A DNA stretch of 64,000 nucleotides from contig JBILBA010000002.1 in the NCBI GenBank assembly GCA_044353905.1, positions 36,966 through 100,965 of the forward strand. The letters are read 5' to 3'. Shown in pieces: positions 8,443 to 15,120 of the stretch; position 1 is the stretch's first letter; each line of letters begins with the position of its first letter. Made by a program: the position numbers and the translations under genes. This DNA comes from MWH-TA3 sp044353905. Lineage in GTDB: Bacteria > Actinomycetota > Actinomycetes > Actinomycetales > Microbacteriaceae. The notes beneath the pieces are model-generated. The model saw nothing but the letters and a program-made list of their open reading frames with translations. It did no database searches and was not told the origin of the DNA.

Positions 8443-9995
8443 GGCGCAACGAGACCGTCGGTGATTTTCGCCGCCCAGGCGTCCACATCGTGAGGAAGTG
8501 CGTCACGTCTGATTGTTGACACGATTGACGACCGGTGGGTTTTTCTCGACAATGAACGGATTGTCGCAATGGCCGCATCGGATTCATCGAATACGTCGAG
8601 GACCCCGCCGTACAGACTGTTCAGGTGTCGACTGAGTTCATTAGACGTCGTGATGACCGGGGTTCCAACGGCCAGCGATTCGAGCACAGGAAGACCGTAA
8701 CCCTCGGCGTCCGAGACATAGACCACTGCGAGAGCCTCCGCCATCAATGTCGCAAGTTCAGTGTCATTCAGCCTAGAGACCAATCTGAACACATTTCGAT
8801 TTCGCAGAATTCGCCTGATCAAAATGAATTGGTGCTTTTCGGTAATCATGGGCGTTTTGCCGACAATCACAGTGGTGAAATCATCTTTTTCAGTCCGGTG
8901 TGCGAGCACATATTCAACGAACTCTGACAACCTTTTTCGCGGCTCAAAACCGCCCATAAAAACGACGTAGGGGTTGCTCGGCTTTGGCGCTAAAGCGCCG
9001 CTACTCGGTGTGGTGGCGATAGGCAGTGGAATCACCTCGATAGGAGGGGCGGGGCGATTGATGGCGTTACAAAAAGCTCGCATCTCGGCGGCGAGGAGGG
9101 GCGTCGCGACAGTTATTCGCTCGCTCGTTGCGAAGGCTTCGACATTTAACAGGTGCTCGTGGCTCGACGCCGGAGAAAAAAATCGTGAGTGGGTCAGCGG
9201 CAAAAAATCATGAACGACAAAGCGCGTGGTGACGTTGAGTCCGACTTGCTGCCAGGTGGTCAGACGATCGGCAACGTCGCGCCCCATTACCTCGGAAATC
9301 ACAATTGTGGTGTTGTGTAACAGCACACACGTTCGGGGTTCGGGGTGCCGAACACCGAGAACGACCGCGGGGACCGGAATCCAGCGAAGCAAAGAAAAGA
9401 GCGCGAAAGCGATTGTTGGCGAACGGCCAGCAAGATTTTGTAGAAAGTCGACAGCCGCTGACCCCCACCGAGCCCGGCGGTTTCCCTGAATCCATCCACC
9501 GGCGGGAAATGTCACTGCTCCGGTTTCCGAATCCACCGCAGCAAAGCCTGGGCGACCGTTTGACCACACGATTCGACCGAGTTTCTGACCAGAGATAGAC
9601 AAGATTAGGTTTCGAACCACCCGCGGAATTCCCGACACGAATCGTTCGGCGGCGAATCGAGTGATGTCAGTGAGCGCCGGACCTGAGGGGACAATTAATC
9701 CGCGCCGAATCCTTGCGGGATATGCGCTCGAGTGAAGGAGTCGAAAGGCTCGCGCTGGTTGGTTGATCGCGATGAGTTGTCGAACCGGATCGAATTCGGC
9801 GCGAGTGGGGTATGCCCCGTTGACGGCGAGGAAAGAAATTCCCGCCCGTAGTTCGGCCGTATGGCGATCATTTGCGAGGAACTCGAGTAAGGACACTTTC
9901 CAGGTTGACGGAGAGGTGTCCTCTAAGTCACTGATTTCGCAGTGGTGACCGAGCGCGCACATTCGCTCGGCTGTTGCAGAAGAAACCGTTCGCAT
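8439..9995 (-). CDS. glycosyltransferase family 4-like protein
   Basis: This 518-residue protein has a GT-B glycosyltransferase C-terminal domain. VVFMGGFEPRKRLSEFVEY is the usual start of the nucleotide-sugar domain. YVSDAEGYGLPVLESLAVGTPVITT holds the E-x7-E signature. The N-terminal half is divergent and lacks the usual glycine-rich opening loop, so acceptor and donor cannot be predicted. Its ATG overlaps the stop of the upstream membrane-protein gene (TAATG), implying coupled translation. With the sulfotransferase next door, a role in surface polysaccharide or glycoconjugate synthesis is likely. Base composition is AT-richer than the core genes. Confidence 0.8.
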   Translation of the reverse strand: MRTVSSATAERMCALGHHCEISDLEDTSPSTWKVSLLEFLANDRHTAELRAGISFLAVNGAYPTRAEFDPVRQLIAINQPARAFRLLHSSAYPARIRRGLIVPSGPALTDITRFAAERFVSGIPRVVRNLILSISGQKLGRIVWSNGRPGFAAVDSETGAVTFPAGGWIQGNRRARWGSAAVDFLQNLAGRSPTIAFALFSLLRWIPVPAVVLGVRHPEPRTCVLLHNTTIVISEVMGRDVADRLTTWQQVGLNVTTRFVVHDFLPLTHSRFFSPASSHEHLLNVEAFATSERITVATPLLAAEMRAFCNAINRPAPPIEVIPLPIATTPSSGALAPKPSNPYVVFMGGFEPRKRLSEFVEYVLAHRTEKDDFTTVIVGKTPMITEKHQFILIRRILRNRNVFRLVSRLNDTELATLMAEALAVVYVSDAEGYGLPVLESLAVGTPVITTSNELSRHLNSLYGGVLDVFDESDAAIATIRSLSRKTHRSSIVSTIRRDALPHDVDAWAAKITDGLVAP

Positions 9996-10858
9996 TAAAC
10001 AAATTCTCCAGTTTGCTCGGCGCTCCAGCGCGCCAGGCTAAATCCGTAATGGGCTAGTGCCCGGGAAGAGTCCAGCGCCATAAATGCCCACACTCCAAAG
10101 AGAGGGATACTACTAGACCATGTATCGATTGGGCCTCCAAAGGTGAGTTGCCAAGCGACGGCGGTGGTGACAATCGCGGCGGTGACAACGTAGTCGCGCG
10201 CGGGGAGCGCATTGAATTTTCGCTCAGAATCCCCGAGCCAATCACCGAACTCGGTGACGAGCATCGGGTCACCGTCTTTCCCACCTGACCGGGAGTTGAT
10301 CGAATCGAAGCGTTCGAAAATCCGTCGCCCTTCGCGAAAACGCAGAAGCCCAGAGCGTAGAAGATACGCTTGCGCCGCGAGGACCGCGACAGCCAAAGGC
10401 GCGTGTGAGGTGAGCAGCGAAACGGCAAGGAAAACCGCAGCGCGAACGCTGGTGACCGCGAGTGAATAGTGGGCGTCTATGAGTTGACGTTCGATATTGA
10501 GACGCTGTTTGCTGCGGCGCACTGTGTTACCTGACGGTGCCGCACCAATTTCATCAGTCATACGTTGCGCTAACGCGGCGATTTCTAAACCGAGAATCTT
10601 CGCTCGGAAGATTGCGGTCAATCCCGACGTTGCAATCCACAGTCCGACGAGAGCAAGCAAAAGAAACGAGAGTGACGAGGAGGAAACCGCACCATTTTCG
10701 GCGCCCAGTAATGACGCGACCCACGAGGGCAGAGTGTCGGGGTTTTGAAGTCCGACCAGAAGAATCACGAGCGGTGCGGCGAAAGCAAAAGTCAAGATTA
10801 GTGACACCACCACGAGGCTAACCGTTCGGCCCCACCGGGCAGCCAGCCACTCCCTCAT
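9995..10858 (-). CDS. uncharacterised multi-pass membrane protein
   Basis: This 287-residue protein has about six hydrophobic stretches. Two lie in the first 80 residues, a pair around 135-170, and a pair around 225-262. A charged region (KQRLNIERQLIDAHYSLAVTS) separates the first two groups. The layout is reminiscent of an ABC-exporter transmembrane domain without its ATPase, but I see no diagnostic motif, so the family is unknown. The ATG overlaps the yajQ stop (ATGA) and its own stop overlaps the glycosyltransferase start, making a three-gene coupled unit. It may anchor or assist the glycosyltransferase; this is inference from context only. Confidence 0.6.
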   Translation of the reverse strand: MREWLAARWGRTVSLVVVSLILTFAFAAPLVILLVGLQNPDTLPSWVASLLGAENGAVSSSSLSFLLLALVGLWIATSGLTAIFRAKILGLEIAALAQRMTDEIGAAPSGNTVRRSKQRLNIERQLIDAHYSLAVTSVRAAVFLAVSLLTSHAPLAVAVLAAQAYLLRSGLLRFREGRRIFERFDSINSRSGGKDGDPMLVTEFGDWLGDSERKFNALPARDYVVTAAIVTTAVAWQLTFGGPIDTWSSSIPLFGVWAFMALDSSRALAHYGFSLARWSAEQTGEFV

Positions 10859-11343
10859 CGGAAATTGATGAACTGAACAGCGACGGGCAAATCCTTGCCC
10901 TTAATAAGCTGCATCGTCGCCTGGAGGTCATCCCGGCTCTTGGATGAAACTCTCAGTTCGTCCCCCTGAATCTGAGGCTTGACGGACTTCGGACCCTCGT
11001 CGCGAATGATTTTGGCGATTTCCTTGGCGTGCTCGCTCGTAATCCCGTTCTTCACGGTGGTTTCGATTCGATATTCCTTGCCGGATGCGAATGGCTTTCC
11101 GACGTCAAGGGACTTCAGCGAGATTCCGCGTTTGATGAGTTTCGATTCGAAAACATCGAGTACCGCCTTGACGCGCTCTTCACTGCTCGCCGCGAGGTTC
11201 ACCTTGTCCGACTTCTTGTCGATCTCGGCGCCGACACCTTTGAAATCAAATCGTGTCTCAATTTCTCGCTGTGCTTGATTGACGGCATTGTCGAGTTCCA
11301 TCGGATCGACCTTGGAAACAATGTCAAAAGAGGAATCAGCCAT
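10855..11343 (-). CDS. YajQ family nucleotide-binding protein
   Basis: This 162-residue protein is a full-length YajQ/DUF520 member. The start MADSSFDIVSKVDPMELDNAVNQA and the paired motifs RFDFKGV and the end QFINFR are characteristic. Family members fold as two ferredoxin-like domains. Some bind nucleotides, and one Xanthomonas member is reported to bind cyclic di-GMP; the general role remains unclear. Unusually, its stop codon overlaps the start of the membrane-protein gene that leads into a glycosyltransferase. Assignment to family is very sure; role is not. Confidence 0.93.
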   Translation of the reverse strand: MADSSFDIVSKVDPMELDNAVNQAQREIETRFDFKGVGAEIDKKSDKVNLAASSEERVKAVLDVFESKLIKRGISLKSLDVGKPFASGKEYRIETTVKNGITSEHAKEIAKIIRDEGPKSVKPQIQGDELRVSSKSRDDLQATMQLIKGKDLPVAVQFINFR

Positions 11344-11441
11344 CCGCCCAGTTTAGGGGAGGGTCGCCAAGACCCGCCAGCGTATTGTACGATTGGCAAT
11401 TGCGCGCCTCGTCGAGGATTACCTTGGTGTGGAACGCATCT

Positions 11442-11526
11442 GGTGGGTTACCCAAGCGGCCAAAGGGATCTGACTGTAACTCAGCTGGCTCAGCCTTCGG
11501 GGGTTCGAATCCCTCACCCACCACCA
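11442..11526 (+). tRNA. tRNA-Tyr (GTA)
   Basis: The 85-nt sequence folds as a class II tRNA with a long variable arm. The acceptor stem GGTGGGT pairs with ACCCACC, the CCA end is encoded (11524-11526), and the T arm is GGGGGTTCGAATCCCTC. The anticodon loop contains GTA at 11476-11478, decoding UAU/UAC. A strong terminator follows at once. Confidence 0.97.
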
Positions 11527-11559
11527 AGCCCCCAGCCCCACAGGGTTGGGGGCTTTTTT
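11527..11559 (+). terminator. rho-independent terminator after tRNA-Tyr
   Basis: GCCCCCAGCCC and GGGTTGGGGGC form a long GC-rich stem followed by six T residues (11554-11559). The opposite-strand stop codon of the 57-residue ORF lies in the T tract, so the hairpin could serve both directions. Confidence 0.9.
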
Positions 11560-11731
11560 AGTAGAACCGATAATCGATTTCGTCTTCATCCTCGAGGGAC
11601 GGATTCTGCGGCGTGACGAACTCGGTCGCCCATCGGAACAGTGCCATGACGGCTGCGCCAACCGCGAGGAAACCGCCCACCGCGATGACGAGGCCGGCGA
11701 TGATGCCGAACGCGATGTTCCACGTGTCCAT
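11558..11731 (-). CDS. 57-residue single-span membrane protein
   Basis: This short reading frame encodes one strongly hydrophobic segment (AFGIIAGLVIAVGGFLAVGAAVMALF, given here in two parts: residues 6-18 and 19-31) and an acidic, polar tail ending EDEDEIDYRFY. The ATG is at 11731, and the frame ends inside the shared terminator of tRNA-Tyr. Hydrophobic codon choice, a coherent membrane topology and fit to the gap support it as a real gene. I do not recognise the family; similar small membrane proteins are common in actinobacteria. It is divergent from the inositol-phosphatase gene. Confidence 0.6.
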   Translation of the reverse strand: MDTWNIAFGIIAGLVIAVGGFLAVGAAVMALFRWATEFVTPQNPSLEDEDEIDYRFY

Positions 11732-11781
11732 GCCCTGAGACTAGGCGGAGTCCCCGACACGCAACCTGCGACAATAGAAGC

Positions 11782-12594
11782 ATGAACGCGCAACTTCTTG
11801 AAACAGCGCTCGTCGTCGCACGAGAAGCAGCCGCGCTCTCGGCAGAGCGACGTCGCGGGACCGTGACGGTCGCCGAAAGCAAGACGTCCTCTGTCGACAT
11901 CGTCACGGCGGTCGACCGAGAGGTCGAGGCCCTCGTCCGCACAAGACTTGCCGAACTCCAGCCCGGGGACGGATTCCTCGGGGAAGAAGGCGGCCGAGCG
12001 GATCGAACAACGTCCCTCACCTGGGTGGTCGATCCGATCGACGGTACGGTGAACTACCTGTACGACATTCCGCAGTACGCGATCAGCATCGCGGTCGTGG
12101 AAGGCGATCCCACCCCCGGCAACTGGACGGAACTCGCGGGCGTCGTGATTAACGCGGCCAGCGGGCGTGAATTCACCGCCACCCGCGGGGGAGGCGCGTT
12201 TTCGGACGGAATACCGCTTGCGGTGAATCGCCCCGAGTCGCTCGGGCAATCGTTGCTGTCTACGGGGTTTTCCTACTCTCGACAAATACGCACTCAACAG
12301 GCGCAAGTGATGGCCGTAGTGATGCCACACATCCGCGACATCCGGCGCATGGGAGCGGCGTCGCTTGACCTCACCGCGCTAGCCGCGGGCCAGCTCGATA
12401 TCTATTTCGAGCGCATGTTGCAGCCCTGGGACCACGCTGCAGGGGTCCTCATCGCTCGCGAAGCGGGCGGCGAAGTTCGGGGCTGGAAGGGTGCGGCACC
12501 GGACATCGATTGGTTGCTTGCGGCACACCCCGAAGTCATCGACGAGATTGAAGTGGTGCTCGTCGACGCGGGGGCCCATTTCGACTTCAGGTAG
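11782..12594 (+). CDS. inositol monophosphatase family protein
   Basis: This 270-residue Mg-dependent, lithium-sensitive-type phosphatase has all metal-binding motifs of the family: GEEGG near residue 68, WVVDPIDGTVNY near residue 82, and LQPWDHAAGVLIAREAGG near residue 213. Family members remove phosphate from inositol phosphates, histidinol phosphate, fructose bisphosphate or PAP, and the sequence alone does not decide among them. In actinobacteria an inositol role would feed phosphatidylinositol or mycothiol synthesis; histidinol phosphatase is a good alternative. It stands alone between the divergent 57-residue ORF and the M23 peptidase. Confidence 0.9.
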   Translation: MNAQLLETALVVAREAAALSAERRRGTVTVAESKTSSVDIVTAVDREVEALVRTRLAELQPGDGFLGEEGGRADRTTSLTWVVDPIDGTVNYLYDIPQYAISIAVVEGDPTPGNWTELAGVVINAASGREFTATRGGGAFSDGIPLAVNRPESLGQSLLSTGFSYSRQIRTQQAQVMAVVMPHIRDIRRMGAASLDLTALAAGQLDIYFERMLQPWDHAAGVLIAREAGGEVRGWKGAAPDIDWLLAAHPEVIDEIEVVLVDAGAHFDFR

Positions 12595-12647
12595 CGACAC
12601 CGCGGTACCTCGCTTACAATTGCCAAGCACGACTTTGTGGAGGTTTT

Positions 12648-13841
12648 GTGACTACTGATTCTGATTCGGCGCGTTCGGGCGCGGATGACGAATCGCGCGC
12701 CCAAAACCCCGATCAACCGCTCGCGCGCCGCGAGATGCGACTCCGCGCCGAGCAGGAAAAAGTTGAACAGATTGCCCGCGAACGCGAACGGGAGCGAATC
12801 CGCGACAACGCGATGAAGCGCGCGGCCGAGATCCGACGGCAGAAGGAAGAAGCCGAGGCCCGCGAATCAGATGCCGCTCGCTTCCAGGATCAGATAAACA
12901 ACAGTCAACAGGTGCCGACACTTCCTCGGGATATGATGAGTTTCCCCCCGGCGTTGGCAGACGCTCCGTCGTCCGAAACCCCTCCAGCGGTCGAGACCTC
13001 GGAATCAGCGGCTGACAAGTCCAGCTACGCGGAACGCGGCCATGTTGGGGCGCAGCGCCGCAAGCGAGCGGAACAAAAAACCCGAAAGAAGGAAGAATCT
13101 GCCGCGAAGCGTTCAGCGCGGGCGAAAAAACCGCAGCGGCGCACACACCCATTACGCAATGCGCTGGGTCGTAGTTTCGTCGTCATGGTTGTCGGCGGCT
13201 TGTTCGCGGTTCTCGCGTTACCCGCCACCGGATTCAACGCGACAAACATGGGCTGGGCCGCCGAAACGGCGAACGACGACCAAGAGGCCAAGGTCGCGGC
13301 GCTGGGAACGGAAGCCGAAAAGATTGCCCTCGGCGATTACTCGGTGACGACCTATTCTGAACTCTTGCTGCTGACTTACGGTCTCACGTCAGGTTTCCGA
13401 TACTCCGTCACCAACAGTGGAAAGATTCGCTGGCCGTTCCCGGTTGTCGTTCCGATTTCATCGGGGTACGGCGGTCGTGCCGCTCCGTGCCTCGGGTGCT
13501 CGACGCAGCACCGAGGGCTTGACTTCGATCCGGCCACCGGGACTCCGTTCAATTCCATCGCCGCCGGCAAAGTGATCGAAGTGAACGATGACGGGTACTT
13601 GGGGAAATGGGTCGTCATCAGTCACGATGTTGACGGTATGGAATTCAAGAGCCTGTACGCCCACATGATTCGCGATTCCATAGGGGTAAAGCTTGGTCAA
13701 AAGGTCGAGGCCGGTGACTACATCGGGCGGGTCGGGGACTCGGGAGTGACGTCGGGTGCCCACTTGCACCTGGCCATACTCGTCGACGACAATCCTGTCG
13801 ACCCGTTCGAATTCTTGAAAAAACACACCAAAGGGAACTAA
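12648..13841 (+). CDS. M23 family metallopeptidase, membrane-anchored
   Basis: This 397-residue protein is a probable peptidoglycan endopeptidase of the LytM type. The N-terminal 150 residues are highly charged and contain a probable coiled coil (about 25-75, dense in R, E and K), so they should be cytoplasmic. One transmembrane segment (about 178-198) follows, and the C-terminal domain would be outside. That domain has HRGLDFD, which supplies the H-x-x-x-D zinc ligands, and GAHLHLAI, which supplies the H-x-H motif; both are intact, so it is likely active. The start is GTG with GGAGG eight bases upstream. It ends one base before tRNA-Met on the other strand. Confidence 0.9.
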   Translation: MTTDSDSARSGADDESRAQNPDQPLARREMRLRAEQEKVEQIARERERERIRDNAMKRAAEIRRQKEEAEARESDAARFQDQINNSQQVPTLPRDMMSFPPALADAPSSETPPAVETSESAADKSSYAERGHVGAQRRKRAEQKTRKKEESAAKRSARAKKPQRRTHPLRNALGRSFVVMVVGGLFAVLALPATGFNATNMGWAAETANDDQEAKVAALGTEAEKIALGDYSVTTYSELLLLTYGLTSGFRYSVTNSGKIRWPFPVVVPISSGYGGRAAPCLGCSTQHRGLDFDPATGTPFNSIAAGKVIEVNDDGYLGKWVVISHDVDGMEFKSLYAHMIRDSIGVKLGQKVEAGDYIGRVGDSGVTSGAHLHLAILVDDNPVDPFEFLKKHTKGN

Positions 13842-13842
13842 T

Positions 13843-13919
13843 TGGTAGCGAGGGCGGGACTCGAACCCGCGACACCACGATTATGAGCCGTGTGCTCTAA
13901 CCACCTGAGCTACCCCGCC
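13843..13919 (-). tRNA. tRNA-Met (CAT)
   Basis: On the reverse strand the 77-nt sequence runs from GGCGGGG to an encoded CCA. The D arm is GCTC...GAGC, the anticodon loop CTCATAA carries CAT, and the T arm is GCGGGTTCGAGTCCCGC. It resembles elongator tRNA-Met; an Ile2 tRNA with lysidine-modified CAT is less likely but not excluded. Confidence 0.94.
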
Positions 13920-13936
13920 GCAACCTAATTAGGTCG

Positions 13937-14008
<72 letters not shown>

Positions 14009-14142
14009 GAGTGCCACGAAGGCACCATGCGAGGTTAGCACCTCAAACCGCTGCGGGTGAAATCACGAGCACCCCGATCCGCAGTCCTCGGGGTGTCGAT
14101 GAATCGCCCCGCACATCGCCGAGTCGGCGCGACACGCCACAA

Positions 14143-14191
14143 ACACTAGATGTAGTGAAATGACACGAATGTCATTCCCGACATATAGTGT
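14143..14191 (+). promoter_or_regulatory. promoter with two NrdR-box-like sites
   Basis: The -35 ATGACA (14160-14165) and -10 TATAGT (14184-14189) are 18 bases apart and drive the 27-residue peptide gene. ACACTAGATGTAGTGA (14143-14158) matches 13 of 16 positions, and TCCCGACATATAGTGT (14176-14191) 12 of 16, of the published NrdR consensus acaCwAtATaTwGtgt. Both match its C, A, A, T, T and G core. The second overlaps the -10. Start-to-start spacing is 33, slightly more than the usual 31-32. Confidence 0.6.
14159..14176. promoter_or_regulatory. 7-bp-arm palindrome over the -35
   Basis: AATGACA (14159-14165) and TGTCATT (14170-14176) are perfect reverse complements separated by CGAA. The palindrome covers the -35 and sits exactly between the two NrdR-like boxes, so it may be a second operator. 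I do not recognise the cognate regulator. Confidence 0.45.
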
Positions 14192-14232
14192 TTTCTCTAC
14201 GGCACTCCCGCCGCAAACCTTCAGGAGGAACT

Positions 14233-14316
14233 ATGGACTTCGACAACGACAGCGTTGGCGGCTATGCGGTTCCCGTCGACCCGATGGACCTGCTGCAGTG
14301 CGATAGCTGCCAGTAA
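14233..14316 (+). CDS. 27-residue peptide ending in CDSCQ
   Basis: This tiny gene encodes a 27-residue acidic peptide (sequence starts MDFDNDSVGGYAVPVDP and ends MDLLQCDSCQ). It is supported by a perfect AGGAGG seven bases before the ATG, a consensus-like promoter, paired operator-like repeats and a 15-bp-stem terminator 14 bases after the stop. There is no signal peptide or membrane segment. Its only cysteines form a C-terminal Cys-x-Ser-Cys pair, similar to the redox-active tail of class I ribonucleotide reductase large subunits, and the promoter has NrdR-like boxes. No modifying enzyme for a peptide natural product lies nearby. I do not recognise a named family; function is unknown. Confidence 0.75.
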   Translation: MDFDNDSVGGYAVPVDPMDLLQCDSCQ

Positions 14317-14330
14317 ATAGCTGAAGCCTC

Positions 14331-14371
14331 AAGAACCCCGGCCACTTCGATGTGGCCGGGGTTCTTCTTTT
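14331..14371 (+). terminator. strong rho-independent terminator of the peptide gene
   Basis: A perfect 15-bp stem, AAGAACCCCGGCCAC (14331-14345) with GTGGCCGGGGTTCTT (14352-14366), encloses a 6-nt loop and is followed by CTTTT. It closes a transcript of about 170 nt whose only gene is the 27-residue peptide. Confidence 0.93.
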
Positions 14372-14431
14372 CCCTCTCGGAATCGGCGCGGGTCAGCAAC
14401 GGTATGTTGACATACGCGGAATAATGAAGTC

Positions 14432-14959
14432 ATGAGCGACGTGCGCACGCCAGACCCGGCCTGGTTTTCCGACGAGGAATTCGAGGGCGTTCGCCGCAGG
14501 CTTCCTCTTTTATATGTCGAGGCTGTGCCCGTTCGCGTCGACGATGACGGTTTCGTCACGGACGTGGGACTTCTCATTCGCGTCGACGAGTACGGAGAAA
14601 TGCGTTCCGCACTCGTTGCCGGTCGTGTGAAGTTCGGTGAATCGGTTCGCGACGCGCTGAGTCGCAACCTGGCAAAAGATCTTGGGGCACTCGCGTTTCC
14701 CCGGATGCCCAACAGCGTGGTGCCCGCGACCGTCGCCGAATACTTCCCGTTCCCCGGTCGGCTTGTCGATGAACGCCAACACGCGGTCTCGCTCGTGTTC
14801 GTCGTGCCGGTGACGGGCGAGGCTCAACCTCGACAGGATGCGCTCGACATTCGCTGGATCCCCGTCCACGACGCCGTGCGGGATTCGATTGACGGAGAGT
14901 TCGTGGGTGGCCGAGGCGCGGTCCTTCGCGCTGCGTTGGCAACAGTTTCTTTCAGATAA
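14432..14959 (+). CDS. DUF4916 Nudix-like protein with degenerate Nudix box
   Basis: This 175-residue protein has the fold signature of a Nudix hydrolase of the DUF4916 group, known in actinobacteria. The Nudix box GRVKFGESVRDALSRNLAKD keeps the G-x5-E start and the final glycine, but the catalytic REUxEE core reads R-N-L-A-K-D. Two of the usual metal-binding glutamates are therefore replaced, and hydrolase activity is doubtful; it may bind a nucleotide without cleaving it. The ATG at 14432 follows the peptide gene terminator by 60 bases, so it is probably transcribed separately. Confidence 0.75.
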   Translation: MSDVRTPDPAWFSDEEFEGVRRRLPLLYVEAVPVRVDDDGFVTDVGLLIRVDEYGEMRSALVAGRVKFGESVRDALSRNLAKDLGALAFPRMPNSVVPATVAEYFPFPGRLVDERQHAVSLVFVVPVTGEAQPRQDALDIRWIPVHDAVRDSIDGEFVGGRGAVLRAALATVSFR

Positions 14960-15120
14960 CAGTCGAAATGGTCTGCAGAGGACCCGCGTAACGTCGTTTG
15001 ATTGCGTTTGGGCCCGCTTGACGCATGAAGTCTGTGATTGTGACCGAGAATCACGCAATTCCCTGTTGTTCTGGCGTAATTGGTCGTACAGTATTTTTTG
15101 TTCACTCTGACGGAGGCCTG

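Noticed and set aside
14233..14316. RiPP (modified peptide) precursor
   Set aside because: No lanthionine, radical SAM, cyclodehydratase or export gene lies nearby, and there is no leader-core layout; kept as unknown.
14407..14427. TTGACA followed by TAATGA before the DUF4916 gene as a promoter
   Set aside because: The spacer is only about 9 bases, far too short for a sigma-70-type promoter.
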